Below, one piece after another: positions 26,819 through 34,771 of a stretch of 54,813 nt of DNA. Within the stretch, counting starts at the first letter, position 1. The number at the start of each line of letters is the position of its first letter. The stretch spans positions 1 to 54,813 of the forward strand of contig NZ_MLBF01000031.1 of NCBI RefSeq assembly GCF_001936615.1, in the 5' to 3' direction. The stretch is from Desulfosporosinus metallidurans (lineage in GTDB: Bacteria; Bacillota; Desulfitobacteriia; Desulfitobacteriales; Desulfitobacteriaceae). A program made the position numbers and the translations under genes. Below the pieces are notes generated by a model. That model did no database searches. It saw only the letters and a program-made list of their open reading frames with translations, and had not been told where the DNA came from.

Positions 26819-28444
26819 ATGGCGAAAGTAGAGAAGGTTAAACTTCCAAAGCCACAAGAACTATCTAAGATAGATTTCAAACCACCCACAACGGACTGGA
26901 TGGATACACCAACTGTGTTTAAACCTGGTACGTATTGCTGGGGTGCAAAGGAAAAAGATCTTCTAACTCTTGGGTTGCCTAACCCGAGGCAGTGGTCGCC
27001 AGCCGACGAAGACTGGAAATTGCCAGAGGGCTGGGAAACAACAATCTTAGAGGGAATGGCAGAAAGGCTTTCTAAATATCGCTCTTTTAAAATATTTATG
27101 GATATTTGTGTTAGATGCGGTGCTTGTGCCGATAAATGCCACTTTTATATTTCCACTGGCGATCCAAAAAATATGCCCGTTCTAAGAGCTGAATTGATAA
27201 GATCAGTCTACAAAAAGTATTTCACGAAGTCTGGCAAATTTCTAGGGCGCTTAGCCGGGGCGAGAGAACTTAATGAAGATGTGTTAAAGGAATGGTGGTC
27301 ATACTTCTTTCAGTGTACTGAATGCCGTCGATGTTCAGTTTTCTGTCCTTATGGTATTGACCAAGCTGAGGTTACTATAATTGGTAGAGAACTTCTTAAT
27401 TTAGTGGGTCTGAACATCGATTGGATTGCAGGACCTGCCGCAGCCTGTTATATGAAAGGCAATCACCTTGGTTTGGAGCCCCATGCAATTACGGGTAACA
27501 TCGAAACTATGTGCGATGATATTGAGGATATTACGGGTATTAGAGTAAATCCAACCTTCAACAGAAAAGGTGCCGAGATAATGTTTGTCACTCCCTCTGG
27601 TGACCTCTTAGGTGAACCGGGGATTTACACATGTATGGGTTATCTCATGCTTTTCCATGAACTCGGTCTAGACTACACTTGGAGTACCTATGCTTCTGAG
27701 GGTGGAAACTTTGGCTTTTTCACCTCAAATGACATGGCAAAGAGGCTCAATTATAAGATATACGCGGAAGCGAAACGATTAGGGGTTAAATGGATCATCG
27801 GTGGAGAATGCGGCCACATGTGGAGAGTCCTGAATCAATACATGGATACATGGCACGGCCCGGCAGACTTCCTGGAAGTTCCGAAATCCCCGATTACCGG
27901 CACGGTCTTTGAAAATGCCAAATCTACTAAAATGATTCATATCTCCGAATTTACGGCTGATCTGATCAAACACAATAAACTTAAACTTGACCCCAGTCGT
28001 AACGACCAATTGAAGGTTACGTTCCATGACTCCTGTAATCCTTCCAGAGGTATGGGATTACTCGAGGAACCACGAGAAATCATTAAAGCTGTTTGCAATA
28101 ATTTCTACGAAATGCCAGAAAACACGATCCGAGAGAAAACATTCTGCTGTGGAAGTGGATCTGGACTCAACGCCTCGGAAAATATGGAACAGCGGATGAG
28201 AGGCGGATTCCCTCGAGCCAATGCTGTTAAGTATGTTAAAGAAAAGCATGGAGTTAACATGTTGGCAAATATTTGTGCAGTTGACCGGGCAGCTTTACCT
28301 GCTCTAATGGACTACTGGAATCCTGGTGTAGGCGTTGCTGGTGTGACTGAGCTACTTGCCAATGCTTTAGTGATGAAAGGCGAGAAAGAGAGAACTACCA
28401 ACCTACGCTTTGAAGATTTGCCAGGAAAAGGGGGTAATGAGTAA
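26819..28444 (+). CDS. dsrK: DsrK, HdrD-like catalytic subunit of DsrMKJOP
   Basis: Cytoplasmic-side Fe-S protein thought to act on the DsrC disulfide/trisulfide. 541 residues. A ferredoxin pair, CVRCGACADKC and CTECRRCSVFC, at about residues 98-180 is followed by CCG-type cysteines: GECGHMW, HDSCNPSRG, FCCGSGSGLN and a closing ICAVDRA in which the usual second Cys is Asp. The paired CCG motif is where HdrB/D-type noncubane clusters form. ATG at 26819 after AAGGAGTG; its last base pair overlaps dsrJ by one base. Confidence 0.95.
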   Translation: MAKVEKVKLPKPQELSKIDFKPPTTDWMDTPTVFKPGTYCWGAKEKDLLTLGLPNPRQWSPADEDWKLPEGWETTILEGMAERLSKYRSFKIFMDICVRCGACADKCHFYISTGDPKNMPVLRAELIRSVYKKYFTKSGKFLGRLAGARELNEDVLKEWWSYFFQCTECRRCSVFCPYGIDQAEVTIIGRELLNLVGLNIDWIAGPAAACYMKGNHLGLEPHAITGNIETMCDDIEDITGIRVNPTFNRKGAEIMFVTPSGDLLGEPGIYTCMGYLMLFHELGLDYTWSTYASEGGNFGFFTSNDMAKRLNYKIYAEAKRLGVKWIIGGECGHMWRVLNQYMDTWHGPADFLEVPKSPITGTVFENAKSTKMIHISEFTADLIKHNKLKLDPSRNDQLKVTFHDSCNPSRGMGLLEEPREIIKAVCNNFYEMPENTIREKTFCCGSGSGLNASENMEQRMRGGFPRANAVKYVKEKHGVNMLANICAVDRAALPALMDYWNPGVGVAGVTELLANALVMKGEKERTTNLRFEDLPGKGGNE

Positions 28445-28905
28445 TGTATAAAGGCGGAAGAATAATTGCTTCACTCATTATCTTTGTTGCTATTCTAGCC
28501 TTTCCCTTCGTCTATAATTTGGGGAAAGTAAACGCAGGACCAGATATACCTGTGGTTCAACAATCAGCAACTACACAATGTGTAGAACCAGCAGAATATA
28601 TGAGAGCTAATCACATGCAACTGCTCAATCAATGGAGAGACGCTGCTGTACGTGACGGAAAGACTGAATATGTCAATAGTCAAGGAAAGACTTTCGAAAT
28701 TAGTCTTCAATCCTGTCTGAAATGTCATTCGACTGGGACGGTACCGAACACAGGAGGAGTAAGTAATCCAGCTTTGAACACAGGTGGAGTAAGAAACCCA
28801 GCAATAAATAGCTCGGACCAATTCTGTGTTTCATGCCATAATTATGCAGCAGTAAAGCCTACCTGTTGGAGTTGCCATTCTGGTCCAAAGGGGGCAACGA
28901 AATGA
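28444..28905 (+). CDS. dsrJ: DsrJ, triheme cytochrome c
   Basis: Extracytoplasmic triheme cytochrome of DsrMKJOP. 153 residues: an N-terminal hydrophobic anchor (residues about 7-25), then three CxxCH motifs, CLKCH, CVSCH and CWSCH, in the last 65 residues. Between the first two lies a short internal duplication, NTGGVSNPAL/NTGGVRNPAI, which lengthens the loop. No canonical Cys/His unusual-ligand assignment was attempted. The ATGA at its end overlaps dsrO. Confidence 0.93.
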   Translation: MYKGGRIIASLIIFVAILAFPFVYNLGKVNAGPDIPVVQQSATTQCVEPAEYMRANHMQLLNQWRDAAVRDGKTEYVNSQGKTFEISLQSCLKCHSTGTVPNTGGVSNPALNTGGVRNPAINSSDQFCVSCHNYAAVKPTCWSCHSGPKGATK

Positions 28906-29702
28906 GTATCAATAGAAGACAATTTTTGAGAAGAGCTAGTATTGTTACGGCATTAGGACTTGGGGGCTCATTTGTTATTACTGGGTTCCGCGGGAAAAAG
29001 GTAGAGGCGGCATCTGAATACGAGGCGAGTCAAAAAGGTCTGGTGGCAAAACATTGGGCTATGGTAGTTGATATGAGTAAGTTTAAAACCGAAGATGACT
29101 TTACACGAGTTATTCAATCTTGCGATACTATTCACAACATTCCTGACATTGGTAATACGAAGGATGAAATTAAGTGGATATGGAAAGATGATTACGAGCA
29201 TACGTTTACTGAGTCAAAAAATGAATATCTGTCTGAGAATTTTAAAAACTTACCTTTTATGGTAATGTGTAATCACTGTGAAAATCCTCCTTGTGTCAAG
29301 GCTTGTCCTACTGGGGCAACGTTCAAAAGGCCAGACGGAATTGTTGCGATGGATTTTCATCGTTGTATTGGTTGTCGATTTTGTATGGGTGCCTGTCCAT
29401 TTGGAGCAAGAAGCTTTAATTTTAGGGATCCAAGGCCTTTTATCAAGGAGATAAACCCGGATTTTCCCACAAGGACAATAGGAGTCGTGGAAAAATGTAC
29501 CTTCTGTGTTGAACGATTGGCTGATGGAATAATGCCAGCATGCGTGGAGGCCTCTAAGGGCGGGTTAATTTTTGGCGATTTGGATGATCCTAATTCAGAG
29601 GTTCGGAAAATTATTAGTACGAAATACACGATTCGACGAAAATCTGAGTTGGGAACTCAGCCGAGCGTTTACTACCTTGTAGGAGGTGGAGATCATGCTT
29701 GA
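28902..29702 (+). CDS. dsrO: DsrO, Tat-exported Fe-S subunit of DsrMKJOP
   Basis: Periplasm-side ferredoxin-like subunit. The ATG at 28902 overlaps the dsrJ stop (ATGA) and follows AAAGGGGG; an upstream in-frame ATG at 28866 lies within dsrJ and would bury the Tat motif. Tat signal NRRQFLRRASIVTALGLGG. Cysteine groups: CNHCENPPCVKAC, CIGCRFCMGAC and CTFCVERLADGIMPAC; the first N-terminal Cys group of four-cluster relatives is missing and the last group ends in Ser (ACVEASKGG). With 12 cysteines at most three clusters seem possible. 266 residues. Confidence 0.93.
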   Translation: MSINRRQFLRRASIVTALGLGGSFVITGFRGKKVEAASEYEASQKGLVAKHWAMVVDMSKFKTEDDFTRVIQSCDTIHNIPDIGNTKDEIKWIWKDDYEHTFTESKNEYLSENFKNLPFMVMCNHCENPPCVKACPTGATFKRPDGIVAMDFHRCIGCRFCMGACPFGARSFNFRDPRPFIKEINPDFPTRTIGVVEKCTFCVERLADGIMPACVEASKGGLIFGDLDDPNSEVRKIISTKYTIRRKSELGTQPSVYYLVGGGDHA

Positions 29703-30855
29703 AAAAGCTCTGACAGGTAGTAAGCGGTATTGGGCATGGATTATAGTGTTACTCGCTGTGATTGCAGTGGGCTTTATGGCCTACCTTAGACAGTATAATT
29801 ATGGCCTAGGACTAACAGGGATGAGTAGAGATGTTTCGTGGGGATTGTATATTGCTCAGTTTACATTTCTAGTGGGTGTAGCTGCTTCGGCCGTTATGCT
29901 TGTCACACCTTATTATCTTCATGACTTTAAACGATTTGGTAAAATGGTCATCCTCGGTGAATTCCTAGCGATCGCCGCTGTGATCATGTGTATCTTGTTT
30001 ATTTTTGTGGACGTTGGACAGCCAATGCGGATTTTGAATGTTCTTCTCTATCCTCAGTTACACTCAGTCATGTTTTATGATATGTGTGTTTTAGCCGGAT
30101 ATCTCGTTATTAATCTTGTCGTAGGATGGACTACTCTTGGTGCTGAGCGAAAAGGAACTCCTCCACCAAAATGGGTTAAACCTATAATTTATCTCTCGAT
30201 TCCCTGGGCCTTTAGTATTCATACAGTAACAGCTTTCTTATATGCTGGTCTCCCGGGTCGACATTTTTGGTTGACAGCTATCATGGCTGCACGCTTTCTG
30301 GCCTCTGCTTTTGCTGCAGGTCCTTCACTCCTTATTTTACTGGCTTTATTGGTAAGAAAGCTCAGTAAATTTGATCCGGATCCTGGCCTTGGTGCGATTC
30401 AATCTCTGGTCAAAATCATTCGCTATGCTATGATTGCCAATGTTTTTTTCTACCTATGCGAGGTGTTCACAGCTTTCTATAGCAATTTACCAGATGAAAT
30501 GGCCGCTTTTAAGTATGTGTTCGTTGGACTTGACGGACATACTAGCCTAGTACCCTTTATGTGGACAGCCGCTGTTCTTGCCTTTGTTGGGATTGGGTTA
30601 TTAATCTTTCCAACGCGTAAGAATAAAATACTTTTGCCTATTGCTCTATTATCTATATTCCTTGCAAATTGGATTGATAAAGGAATAGTGCTCATTATTG
30701 CTGGATTTGTTCCAAATTCCTTTGAGCGAGTAACGGAATATTTCCCAACTAGTAATGAGATTTCCATTGTGCTTGCGATTTATGCTATTGGGGCACTGAT
30801 AATTACGGTTCTCTATAAGATCGCAATTTCAGTAAGGGAACAAAATCAAAATTAG
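29695..30855 (+). CDS. dsrP: DsrP, NrfD-type membrane subunit of DsrMKJOP
   Basis: Quinol-interacting membrane partner of DsrO/J. 386 residues, about ten hydrophobic segments, with the NrfD-type start SWGLYIAQFTFLVGVAASAVM and HSVMFYDMCVLAGYL. The ATG at 29695 sits 8 bases after AGGAGG and overlaps the end of dsrO by 8 bases; a GTG at 29686 inside the RBS is less likely. dsrC follows after 91 bases. Confidence 0.94.
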   Translation: MLEKALTGSKRYWAWIIVLLAVIAVGFMAYLRQYNYGLGLTGMSRDVSWGLYIAQFTFLVGVAASAVMLVTPYYLHDFKRFGKMVILGEFLAIAAVIMCILFIFVDVGQPMRILNVLLYPQLHSVMFYDMCVLAGYLVINLVVGWTTLGAERKGTPPPKWVKPIIYLSIPWAFSIHTVTAFLYAGLPGRHFWLTAIMAARFLASAFAAGPSLLILLALLVRKLSKFDPDPGLGAIQSLVKIIRYAMIANVFFYLCEVFTAFYSNLPDEMAAFKYVFVGLDGHTSLVPFMWTAAVLAFVGIGLLIFPTRKNKILLPIALLSIFLANWIDKGIVLIIAGFVPNSFERVTEYFPTSNEISIVLAIYAIGALIITVLYKIAISVREQNQN

Positions 30856-30946
30856 TTACGTTTTTGGTAATTGTTTGGGGGAGGCTTTCGTACTTTTTTA
30901 CTCAAACAATATCAAATTTTATAAACTCACAAAGGAGGAAATTTAA

Positions 30947-31264
30947 ATGGCTCAACTAGTAGTGGGGGATTTAACTGTAGAATTGGATGAAGATGGTTTT
31001 CTTGAGGATCATTTAGTATGGACTGAAGATGTGGCTAGGGCTCTCGCTACCACTGAGGAAGTGGAAGAGCTCACCGAAGATCATTGGAAAATGATCAACT
31101 ACCTAAGAGACTATTATGAGCAGTTTGGTGTTGCTCCGATGGTTCGCAAAATGGTAAAAGATACAGGTTATGATCAAAAGAAAATTTACGAACTATTCCC
31201 AGCTGGCCCAGGGAAAGGCGCTTGTAAAATTGCAGGTCTGCCTAAACCAACGGGTTGCGTGTAA
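30947..31264 (+). CDS. dsrC: DsrC, sulfur-carrier substrate of dissimilatory sulfite reductase
   Basis: 105 residues ending with the two redox cysteines of genuine DsrC: Cys93 (GKGACKIAG) and penultimate Cys104 (PTGCV), eleven positions apart, the arrangement needed for the trisulfide formed with DsrAB and reduced by DsrMKJOP. It lacks the truncations of TusE/RspA-type homologues. ATG at 30947 behind AAAGGAGG. Placement right after dsrP links carrier and reductase; dsrAB is not in the window. A strong terminator follows. Confidence 0.97.
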   Translation: MAQLVVGDLTVELDEDGFLEDHLVWTEDVARALATTEEVEELTEDHWKMINYLRDYYEQFGVAPMVRKMVKDTGYDQKKIYELFPAGPGKGACKIAGLPKPTGCV

Positions 31265-31337
31265 TTGACTCACTGAGATTCGGTTTTGCGCGTAAGAGTA
31301 AGATTAAGATTATTGGTATGTCCTATAAAAACCGTAT

Positions 31338-31380
31338 GATTAGAGCCGATCACTTTAGTGATCGGCTCTAATCGTGTTTT
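31338..31380 (+). terminator. Strong rho-independent terminator after dsrC
   Basis: Perfect 16-bp stem GATTAGAGCCGATCAC / GTGATCGGCTCTAATC with loop TTTA, followed by GTGTTTTC. Confidence 0.93.
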
Positions 31381-31471
31381 CTTAGGGACGAAAGCGGGAC
31401 AAACATCCTTTCTGTTTTTAATTAGGCCAGGATAACTTAGATTTTAGATAGCGAACTAATAAATATACCGT

Positions 31472-31501
31472 TTGAATTGAGATTACAAAATGGTGTATGA
31501 T
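31472..31501 (+). promoter_or_regulatory. Candidate sigma-A promoter for a small transcript
   Basis: TTGAAT (31472-31477), 18-base spacer, TATGAT (31496-31501). Expected start near 31508, some 70 bases before the small ORF at 31580. It lies in the 518-base gap between dsrC and the HD gene, which holds the dsrC terminator, this promoter, the small ORF and a hairpin. Confidence 0.45.
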
Positions 31502-31579
31502 GAAGTCGCCAACTGAAAAGAAGGAATTCACGGAAAATGCTAGAAGTTATTTCAAGATAGGCTTAAGGAGAGCAATACT

Positions 31580-31663
31580 ATGGCGCAGCTTGAGTATCGG
31601 CTATTTGACAAGGTAAATAGTTGTCCCGCTCTTTATTACTATTACCCTATTCCAACTGGCTGA
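31580..31663 (+). CDS. Candidate 27-residue peptide or leader peptide with a Tyr4 run
   Basis: ATG at 31580, 9 bases after AAGGAGAG-type RBS (31563-31572), runs 27 codons to TGA. It starts MAQLEYRL and contains one Cys and four consecutive Tyr codons (TAT TAC TAT TAC) near the end. A promoter-like pair lies upstream and a terminator-like hairpin begins 5 bases after the stop, so it has the parts of an independent unit of about 190 bases. The layout also resembles a leader-peptide attenuator, but the downstream gene is not known as tyrosine-related. No homology is recognised; coding status is uncertain. Confidence 0.4.
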   Translation: MAQLEYRLFDKVNSCPALYYYYPIPTG

Positions 31664-31667
31664 AACT

Positions 31668-31697
31668 AAACCTCCTATAAAGCGTTACGAGGTTTTC
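31668..31697 (+). terminator. Terminator-like hairpin after the small ORF
   Basis: AAACCTC (31668-31674) pairs with GAGGTTT (31689-31695), followed by only TC; weak T-run. Could terminate or attenuate the small transcript before the HD gene. Confidence 0.45.
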
Positions 31698-31782
31698 AAG
31701 AGTTCATCATAATCGTTGGTAATCATTAAAGGGAAGAGTTTTTTCTAAAAAAACCGCCCTACGTATAGAAGGAGCGACAGAA

Positions 31783-32376
31783 TTGGATAGTGAGAGATTA
31801 ATTAAACAAATTGAGTTTATTGTAGAAGTTGATAAGCTAAAAAGAATCTTTAGACAAAATGCTATTATTGGGACTATAGAATCGGAAAATGATGCCGAAC
31901 ATTCATGGCACTTGGCTGTTATGGCAATTTTACTATCCGAATACTCATCGACTAAGGAATTGGACATGTTACGGGTCTTAAAAATGCTTCTCATCCACGA
32001 TCTTGTAGAAATTCACGCGGGAGATACCTTTTGCTATGACGAAAAGGGCAATCTTGACAAGCTAGAGCGTGAGCAAAGGTCTGCCGATAAATTGTTTAAT
32101 ATACTGCCATCAGATCAAGCTCAGGAAATTATGAACTTATGGCTTGAATTCGAAACGATGGAAACTCCCGAAGCGTGTTTCGCGGCAAGTCTTGATCGCT
32201 TACAACCCTTGCTCTTGAATTATCATACAAGTGGACATACTTGGAAAAGGCCGGGAATCAACAGTGAGAAAGTTCTGAAAAGAAATAGAGTATTAGAGAA
32301 ACCTGTCCCCCTCCTTTGGGAATATGCACAAGAGATTATTGAAGATTCTATTCAGAAGGGTTACCTTAGGAAATGA
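31783..32376 (+). CDS. HD-domain hydrolase (YfbR/HDDC2-like)
   Basis: 197 residues; metal-dependent phosphohydrolase, probably a 5'-nucleotidase acting on (deoxy)nucleoside monophosphates. Motifs: NDAEHSWHLAVMA (first metal His), LLIHDLVEIHAGDT (HD pair plus helper Glu/His) and ASLDRLQPLLLNY (final Asp). TTG start at 31783 behind GAAGGAGC. The next genes are an aldolase (79 bases on) and ahcY, so a role in nucleoside by-product handling is possible, not shown. Confidence 0.85.
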   Translation: MDSERLIKQIEFIVEVDKLKRIFRQNAIIGTIESENDAEHSWHLAVMAILLSEYSSTKELDMLRVLKMLLIHDLVEIHAGDTFCYDEKGNLDKLEREQRSADKLFNILPSDQAQEIMNLWLEFETMETPEACFAASLDRLQPLLLNYHTSGHTWKRPGINSEKVLKRNRVLEKPVPLLWEYAQEIIEDSIQKGYLRK

Positions 32377-32455
32377 TTCGTACCAACCTTGGGAACTGGG
32401 CCTAGGTGTCTGAGCGGGAAAGGTCCTTGTAATCAGAAGATATGAGGAGAATAAT

Positions 32456-33109
32456 ATGGATCATCTTATGAATACTCGTACAAAGGTTCTAGAGAAAGGA
32501 ATAGAAATACTCGCGACAAACCTCACGGTAGGAACTTGGGGAAATATCAGTTGTCGAGTCCCAGGGGAAGACTGTATCGCTATTACCCCGTCGGGAATGA
32601 ACTACAACTTATTAGAGCCTGAAGATATCGTTATTTTAGATTTGGACGGGTATATTATAACAGGAACACGCAAACCTTCTATTGAGGTACCACTGCATTT
32701 AGCGATTTATAAGGCCCGCGAGGATGTGCAGGCTATTATACATACCCATAGTCCTTACGCGACCACGATGGCTACGGCTCGTAAGGACATCCCAGGTGTA
32801 GTCGAAGATTTGGTGCAAATTGTGGGTGGAAATGTTAGGGTCAATAAATACGCGCTTCCAGGAACGGAGCAACTAGGTATCAACACCGTCAAAGCATTGG
32901 AAGGGCGAAATGCAGTATTGCTTGCAAACCATGGCATGCTGGGAGTAGGTCGTGATTTAGAAGAAGCCCTTAAAGTTTGTCAAGTGGTAGAAAAGTCAGC
33001 ACAAATCACGCTCCTAGCGCAACTAATGGGTGGGGTTGTGGAATTATCTCAAGACGATATTTGCGGAATGCGAAATTTCTACCTTGATACCTATGGACAG
33101 AGATATTGA
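32456..33109 (+). CDS. Class II aldolase (FucA/Ald2-like)
   Basis: Zinc aldolase cleaving a ketose 1-phosphate to dihydroxyacetone phosphate and an aldehyde. 217 residues with the family active site: TWGNISCR, PSGMNY, the catalytic Glu in KPSIEVPLH, HTHSPYA zinc histidines and ANHGMLGVG. ATG at 32456 after GAGGAG. Formally like L-fuculose-phosphate aldolase, but no fucose genes are near, while ahcY follows, which favours cleavage of a 5-deoxy- or 5-methylthio-ribulose phosphate in salvage of SAM by-products. That assignment is inference from context. Confidence 0.85.
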   Translation: MDHLMNTRTKVLEKGIEILATNLTVGTWGNISCRVPGEDCIAITPSGMNYNLLEPEDIVILDLDGYIITGTRKPSIEVPLHLAIYKAREDVQAIIHTHSPYATTMATARKDIPGVVEDLVQIVGGNVRVNKYALPGTEQLGINTVKALEGRNAVLLANHGMLGVGRDLEEALKVCQVVEKSAQITLLAQLMGGVVELSQDDICGMRNFYLDTYGQRY

Positions 33110-33290
33110 GTAAGATATTTTTGAAACAGCTCAGGCCGTCGACGACGTTTATACATGAACGATTTAGGTAAGTTCAGGAGCGTATCCTACATGCAAGAGA
33201 ATTTTGCAGAAAAAATACCCGTTTTAGAGTATAATCAGTAAATACACCTACATGCATAAATACATTTGATAGAGAGAAGGAATATAGAAT

Positions 33291-34550
33291 ATGAAATCTA
33301 CCATTCGAGATTTAACCCTAGCACCCCTTGGCCAGAGTAAAATTGATTGGGTGGCCCCACGGATGCAAGTGCTTAATATGATACGTAAGGAATTTGAGGA
33401 ACAACAACCCTTTGCAGGTAAGAAGGTTGTTATCTGTCTTCATTTAGAAGCCAAAACTGCTTACCTTGCTCATGTAGTTCGAGCGGGAGGAGCGGAAGTG
33501 ACCGTGGTTGCTAGCAACCCACTTTCTACTCAGGACGATGTAGTCGCTGCTCTTGTACAACAAGGAATCGAAGCACATGCTTGGCACAATGCGACGGAAG
33601 AAGAATTCAAACAGCATCTGCAATTAGCCCTTGATACTGAGCCAGATTTTATTATTGATGACGGAGGAGATCTTGTCTCGACAATCCATACAACACGTCC
33701 TGAACTCCTTAATAAAGTTAAGGGAGGAGCGGAAGAGACGACGACAGGTGTACTGCGCTTACATTCGATGGCCCGCGACGGTGTTCTCAAGTTTCCGATG
33801 ATTGCGGTCAATGACGCACAATGCAAGTACTTGTTTGATAATCGTTATGGTACAGGCCAATCCGTTTGGGATGGAATTATGCGGACGACAAACTTGGTAG
33901 TGGCTGGTAAAACGGCTGTTGTTGCTGGGTACGGCTGGTGTGGTAAAGGAGTTGCTCTTCGTGCTAAGGGATTAGGCGCACGTGTTATCATTTGCGAAAT
34001 TAACCCCATCAAAGCAAACGAGGCTTTGATGGATGGTTTTGAAGTTATGCCCATGTCTGACGCGGCTAAGTCTGGAGATTTCTTCATTACGGTTACGGGT
34101 AATACGGATATTATCAATAAAGAACACTTTGTCCTAATGAAATCTGGTGCTATCTTGTGTAATGCTGGGCATTTTGATGTGGAGGTCAACGTTGCCCAAC
34201 TGAAAGAACTAGCTATCTCGGTAAGACAGGCTAGGACTAACATTACAGAATATACTCTTCCAGATGGCCAACTATTGTACCTTCTGGCCGAGGGACGGCT
34301 GGTCAATCTAGCTGCTGGAGATGGGCATCCTGCGGAAGTAATGGATATGACGTTTGCGCTTCAAGCACTCTCTCTACAGTATGTTGCTTTGAACTATGAC
34401 AAACTGTCTACCGAGGTTTATCAAGTCAACACTGAGATTGATGAGAAAGTGGCTATGTTAAAACTTCAGTCTCTTGGATTGTCGATTGATACTTTAACCA
34501 AGGAACAAGTGGGGTATCTGGCGTCATGGAGCTCTGAAGAGAAGTCTTGA
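33291..34550 (+). CDS. ahcY: Adenosylhomocysteinase (S-adenosylhomocysteine hydrolase)
   Basis: NAD-dependent cleavage of S-adenosylhomocysteine to homocysteine and adenosine. 419 residues, the shorter archaeal/Thermotoga-type length. Motifs: PRMQVL, CLHLEAKTA, DDGGDLV, EETTTGVLRL, the active-site NDAQCKYLFDNRYGTGQS, NAD-binding VAGYGWCGKGVALRAKGLGA, and NAGHFDVE. Related short enzymes in some methanogens prefer S-inosylhomocysteine; this cannot be excluded. ATG at 33291 behind GAGAGAAGG. Followed by a strong terminator. Confidence 0.95.
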   Translation: MKSTIRDLTLAPLGQSKIDWVAPRMQVLNMIRKEFEEQQPFAGKKVVICLHLEAKTAYLAHVVRAGGAEVTVVASNPLSTQDDVVAALVQQGIEAHAWHNATEEEFKQHLQLALDTEPDFIIDDGGDLVSTIHTTRPELLNKVKGGAEETTTGVLRLHSMARDGVLKFPMIAVNDAQCKYLFDNRYGTGQSVWDGIMRTTNLVVAGKTAVVAGYGWCGKGVALRAKGLGARVIICEINPIKANEALMDGFEVMPMSDAAKSGDFFITVTGNTDIINKEHFVLMKSGAILCNAGHFDVEVNVAQLKELAISVRQARTNITEYTLPDGQLLYLLAEGRLVNLAAGDGHPAEVMDMTFALQALSLQYVALNYDKLSTEVYQVNTEIDEKVAMLKLQSLGLSIDTLTKEQVGYLASWSSEEKS

Positions 34551-34626
34551 AAGCCGATGCGTTGATCCGAAGAGCAGGGATGAGGTAATAAAGTTAGGGC
34601 ATGACTGAACTTGTGGAATGACAGGC

Positions 34627-34655
34627 AAAAAAACACCGTTTAACGGTGTTTTTTG
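34627..34655 (+). terminator. Rho-independent terminator after ahcY
   Basis: AAAACACCGTT / AACGGTGTTTT stem with a tight loop and six-T tail; A-run on the 5' side makes it potentially bidirectional. Confidence 0.9.
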
Positions 34656-34771
34656 GAGTTAAGAAGCTCAACACTATATAACCTGGGAGTTAAGCAATTC
34701 TCACTTAATGCTAATTTATAAAGCACATCTAGTAAGTGCGGTCTTATAGTGGAGAAAGGGAGGCCTTGAGC

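Noticed and set aside
28866..28901. Earlier DsrO start at 28866
   Set aside because: It lies in dsrJ, lacks an RBS and would put 12 residues before the Tat motif; ATG at 28902 overlaps the dsrJ stop as ATGA.
31580..31590. Small ORF as a degraded second dsrC copy because both start MAQL
   Set aside because: Similarity ends after four residues; no DsrC C-terminal cysteines.
34736..34771. Earlier TopB start at 34736
   Set aside because: No RBS; AAAGGGAGG is spaced for the ATG at 34772, which gives the usual MGKTLIVAEKPSQA beginning.
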